A stretch of DNA of 14,623 nucleotides, from the NCBI GenBank assembly GCA_028701715.1, contig JAQVQF010000032.1, forward strand, positions 1-14,623. Reading direction: 5' to 3'. This DNA comes from Eubacteriales bacterium (GTDB lineage Bacteria > Bacillota > Clostridia > Oscillospirales > CAG-382). Each line of letters opens with the position of its first letter. The first letter of the stretch is position 1. Positions 13,468 to 14,623 of the stretch are shown piece by piece. The notes under the pieces are model-generated. The model saw only the letters and a program-made list of their open reading frames with translations, was not told the origin of the DNA and made no database searches. The position numbers were made by a program, and so were the translations under genes.

Positions 13468-14400
13468 ATGTCAAAAATATATACATCAATAGATAAGCTT
13501 ATCGGCAAAACACCTTTGCTTGAGCTTAACAATTATAAAAAAGCCCATAATTTAAACGCATCGCTGGTGGCTAAGCTGGAATATTTCAATCCCGCCGGAA
13601 GCGTCAAGGACAGAATAGCCAGAGCCATGATAGACGATGCAGAGAAAAAAGGACTTCTTAGCAAGAATTCGGTTATAATAGAACCCACAAGCGGCAATAC
13701 GGGTATAGGGCTTGCCTCGGTCGCCGCGGCAAGGGGTTACGGGATTATTATCACCATGCCCGAAACCATGTCGGTCGAACGCAGAAGCCTGCTTAAGGCT
13801 TACGGTGCCGAAATCGTTCTCACCGAGGGCGCAAAGGGAATGAAGGGCGCCATCGCCAAAGCGGAGGAGCTTGCCGCGGAAATACCCGGCGCTTTTATTC
13901 CCGGTCAATTTACAAACGCCGCAAACCCCGCGGTTCATCGAAACGAAACGGGACCCGAAATATGGGAAGACACCGACGGTAAAGTGGACATCTTTGTCGC
14001 CGGAGTGGGTACCGGCGGAACCATAACGGGTGTGGGCGAATACCTGAAAAAGCAAAAGCCCTCCGTTAAAATTATTGCGGTTGAACCCGCCGCTTCGCCC
14101 GTGCTTTCGACGGGTGTCTCCGGACCGCATAAAATTCAGGGCATCGGCGCCGGTTTTGTGCCCGAAATATTAAACACCGAAATTTATGACGAAGTAATAA
14201 CGGTGGAAAACGAAGCGGCGTTTGCCGTCGGCAGGGAAATCGGCAGAACCGAAGGCCTGCTTGTCGGCATATCCTCGGGGGCCGCGCTGTGGGCGGCGGC
14301 ACAGGCGGCGAAACGACCCGAAAACGCGGGGAAAATGATAGTGGTTCTGCTTGCGGATACCGGCGAAAGATACCTGTCGACACCCATGTTTTACGATTAA
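13468..14400 (+). CDS. cysK: Cysteine synthase (O-acetylserine sulfhydrylase)
   Basis: A 310-residue fold-type II PLP enzyme that makes cysteine from O-acetylserine and sulfide in the cytoplasm. The PLP lysine K47 is in NPAGSVKDR (41-49). The substrate loop is TSGNTG (74-79), the phosphate-cradle loop is GTGGT (181-185), and ISSGAA (268-273) carries the pyridine-nitrogen serine. All catalytic features are intact and the length is standard. The start follows AAGGAG (13453-13458) at nine bases. It lies 40 bases behind metY with no terminator between, so the two enzymes that capture sulfide are co-transcribed. Confidence 0.96.
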   Translation: MSKIYTSIDKLIGKTPLLELNNYKKAHNLNASLVAKLEYFNPAGSVKDRIARAMIDDAEKKGLLSKNSVIIEPTSGNTGIGLASVAAARGYGIIITMPETMSVERRSLLKAYGAEIVLTEGAKGMKGAIAKAEELAAEIPGAFIPGQFTNAANPAVHRNETGPEIWEDTDGKVDIFVAGVGTGGTITGVGEYLKKQKPSVKIIAVEPAASPVLSTGVSGPHKIQGIGAGFVPEILNTEIYDEVITVENEAAFAVGREIGRTEGLLVGISSGAALWAAAQAAKRPENAGKMIVVLLADTGERYLSTPMFYD

Positions 14401-14449
14401 AATATCCGCATCTTCCATAAACAAGATAAAAACAGTCAAAACCTACGTT

Positions 14450-14486
14450 CGGCGGTAAACATATACCGATATATTGTAAACCGCCG
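14450..14486 (+). promoter_or_regulatory. Structured leader hairpin before the cysteine desulfurase gene
   Basis: A 7-bp stem CGGCGGT/ACCGCCG (14450-14456 with 14480-14486) continues inward past an AA/AA internal loop with ACA/TGT and TATA/TATA around a CCGA loop. It lies in the 105-base gap between cysK and the desulfurase gene and ends close to the purine-rich GGGAAAGAAACGG ribosome region. No T-run follows, so it is not a classic terminator. It could be an RNA-stability or processing element that sets the relative level of the downstream gene. Confidence 0.45.
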
Positions 14487-14505
14487 GGAAAGAAACGGTA
14501 AAAAA

Positions 14506-14623
14506 ATGAAAATATATGCCGATAACGCGGCGACGACAAAATTAAGCCGGGTGTCCAAAGAAGCAATGCTGCCTTATTTTGATACTATTTACGGGAATCC
14601 GTCCTCCCTTTATTCGGCGGGAC
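14506..14623 (+). CDS. Cysteine desulfurase (NifS/IscS class), 3'-truncated by window edge
   Basis: Thirty-nine codons are visible, from ATG 14506 to the window end. The sequence starts MKIYADNAATTKLS and contains AMLPYF and YGNPSSLYSAG, the typical N-terminus of class V aminotransferase-fold cysteine desulfurases, which transfer sulfur from cysteine via a persulfide for Fe-S cluster assembly or tRNA thiolation. The PLP lysine and catalytic cysteine lie beyond the window, so NifS, IscS and IscS-like tRNA-thiolation enzymes cannot be told apart. A weak AAAGAAACGG precedes the start. It is the third gene of the metY-cysK cluster. Confidence 0.88.
   Translation, partial: MKIYADNAATTKLSRVSKEAMLPYFDTIYGNPSSLYSAG

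Overview
The window looks like chromosomal DNA from an anaerobic low-to-mid GC Firmicute of the class Clostridia, perhaps an uncultured gut Oscillospirales-type lineage. The evidence is strong AGGAGG-type ribosome binding sites, sigma-A promoters of near-consensus form, a lipobox lipoprotein, a Gram-positive-type cell-wall sorting signal, an MnmM/YtqB-type tRNA methyltransferase and an Rrf2-controlled sulfur cluster. I see no tRNA, rRNA, CRISPR array or transposase.

Layout. Positions 1-1130 hold the 3' part of an unrecognised gene. It converges on a small asparagine-rich repeat protein (1192-1446, minus), which is divergent from a PHP-domain phosphoesterase (1528-2211). That gene converges on a histidine-phosphatase gene (2392-3039, minus). 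From the other side of the latter's promoter runs a small plus-strand cluster: a 100-aa beta-rich protein, an overlapping 33-aa two-cysteine microprotein, and a 274-aa protein with two DUF11-like repeats (3231-4525). Next come a membrane-anchored endonuclease/exonuclease/phosphatase-fold protein (4799-5905) and, convergent to it, mnmM (5959-6510). mnmM lies behind a 37-aa gene that is nearly a bare sortase sorting signal (6529-6642). Divergent from that pair is a two-gene half-size chromate transporter (6792-7930). A 1047-aa lipoprotein follows, with three discoidin-like modules, a DUF4855 domain and a C-terminal Ig/cadherin-like module (8049-11192).

The last 3.3 kb is a sulfur/cysteine locus. 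It has an Rrf2 regulator with three IscR-spaced cysteines (11367-11798), then O-acetylhomoserine sulfhydrylase (12141-13427), cysteine synthase (13468-14400) and the start of a cysteine desulfurase (14506 to the window end). Together these would assimilate sulfide into homocysteine and cysteine and then mobilise sulfur from cysteine. The regulator probably senses Fe-S cluster or cysteine status.

The most unusual feature is a family of modular palindromic intergenic elements. The fullest copy is 257 bp (11791-12047) with 18-bp terminal inverted repeats and five consecutive hairpins. A deleted copy (4520-4650) and a half copy (7968-8027) share its modules, and degenerate relatives sit at 4651-4707, 11206-11264 and perhaps 2222-2271. 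Most lie just after stop codons. In two cases the end of the element includes the stop codon of the upstream gene, and several of the hairpins look like intrinsic terminators.
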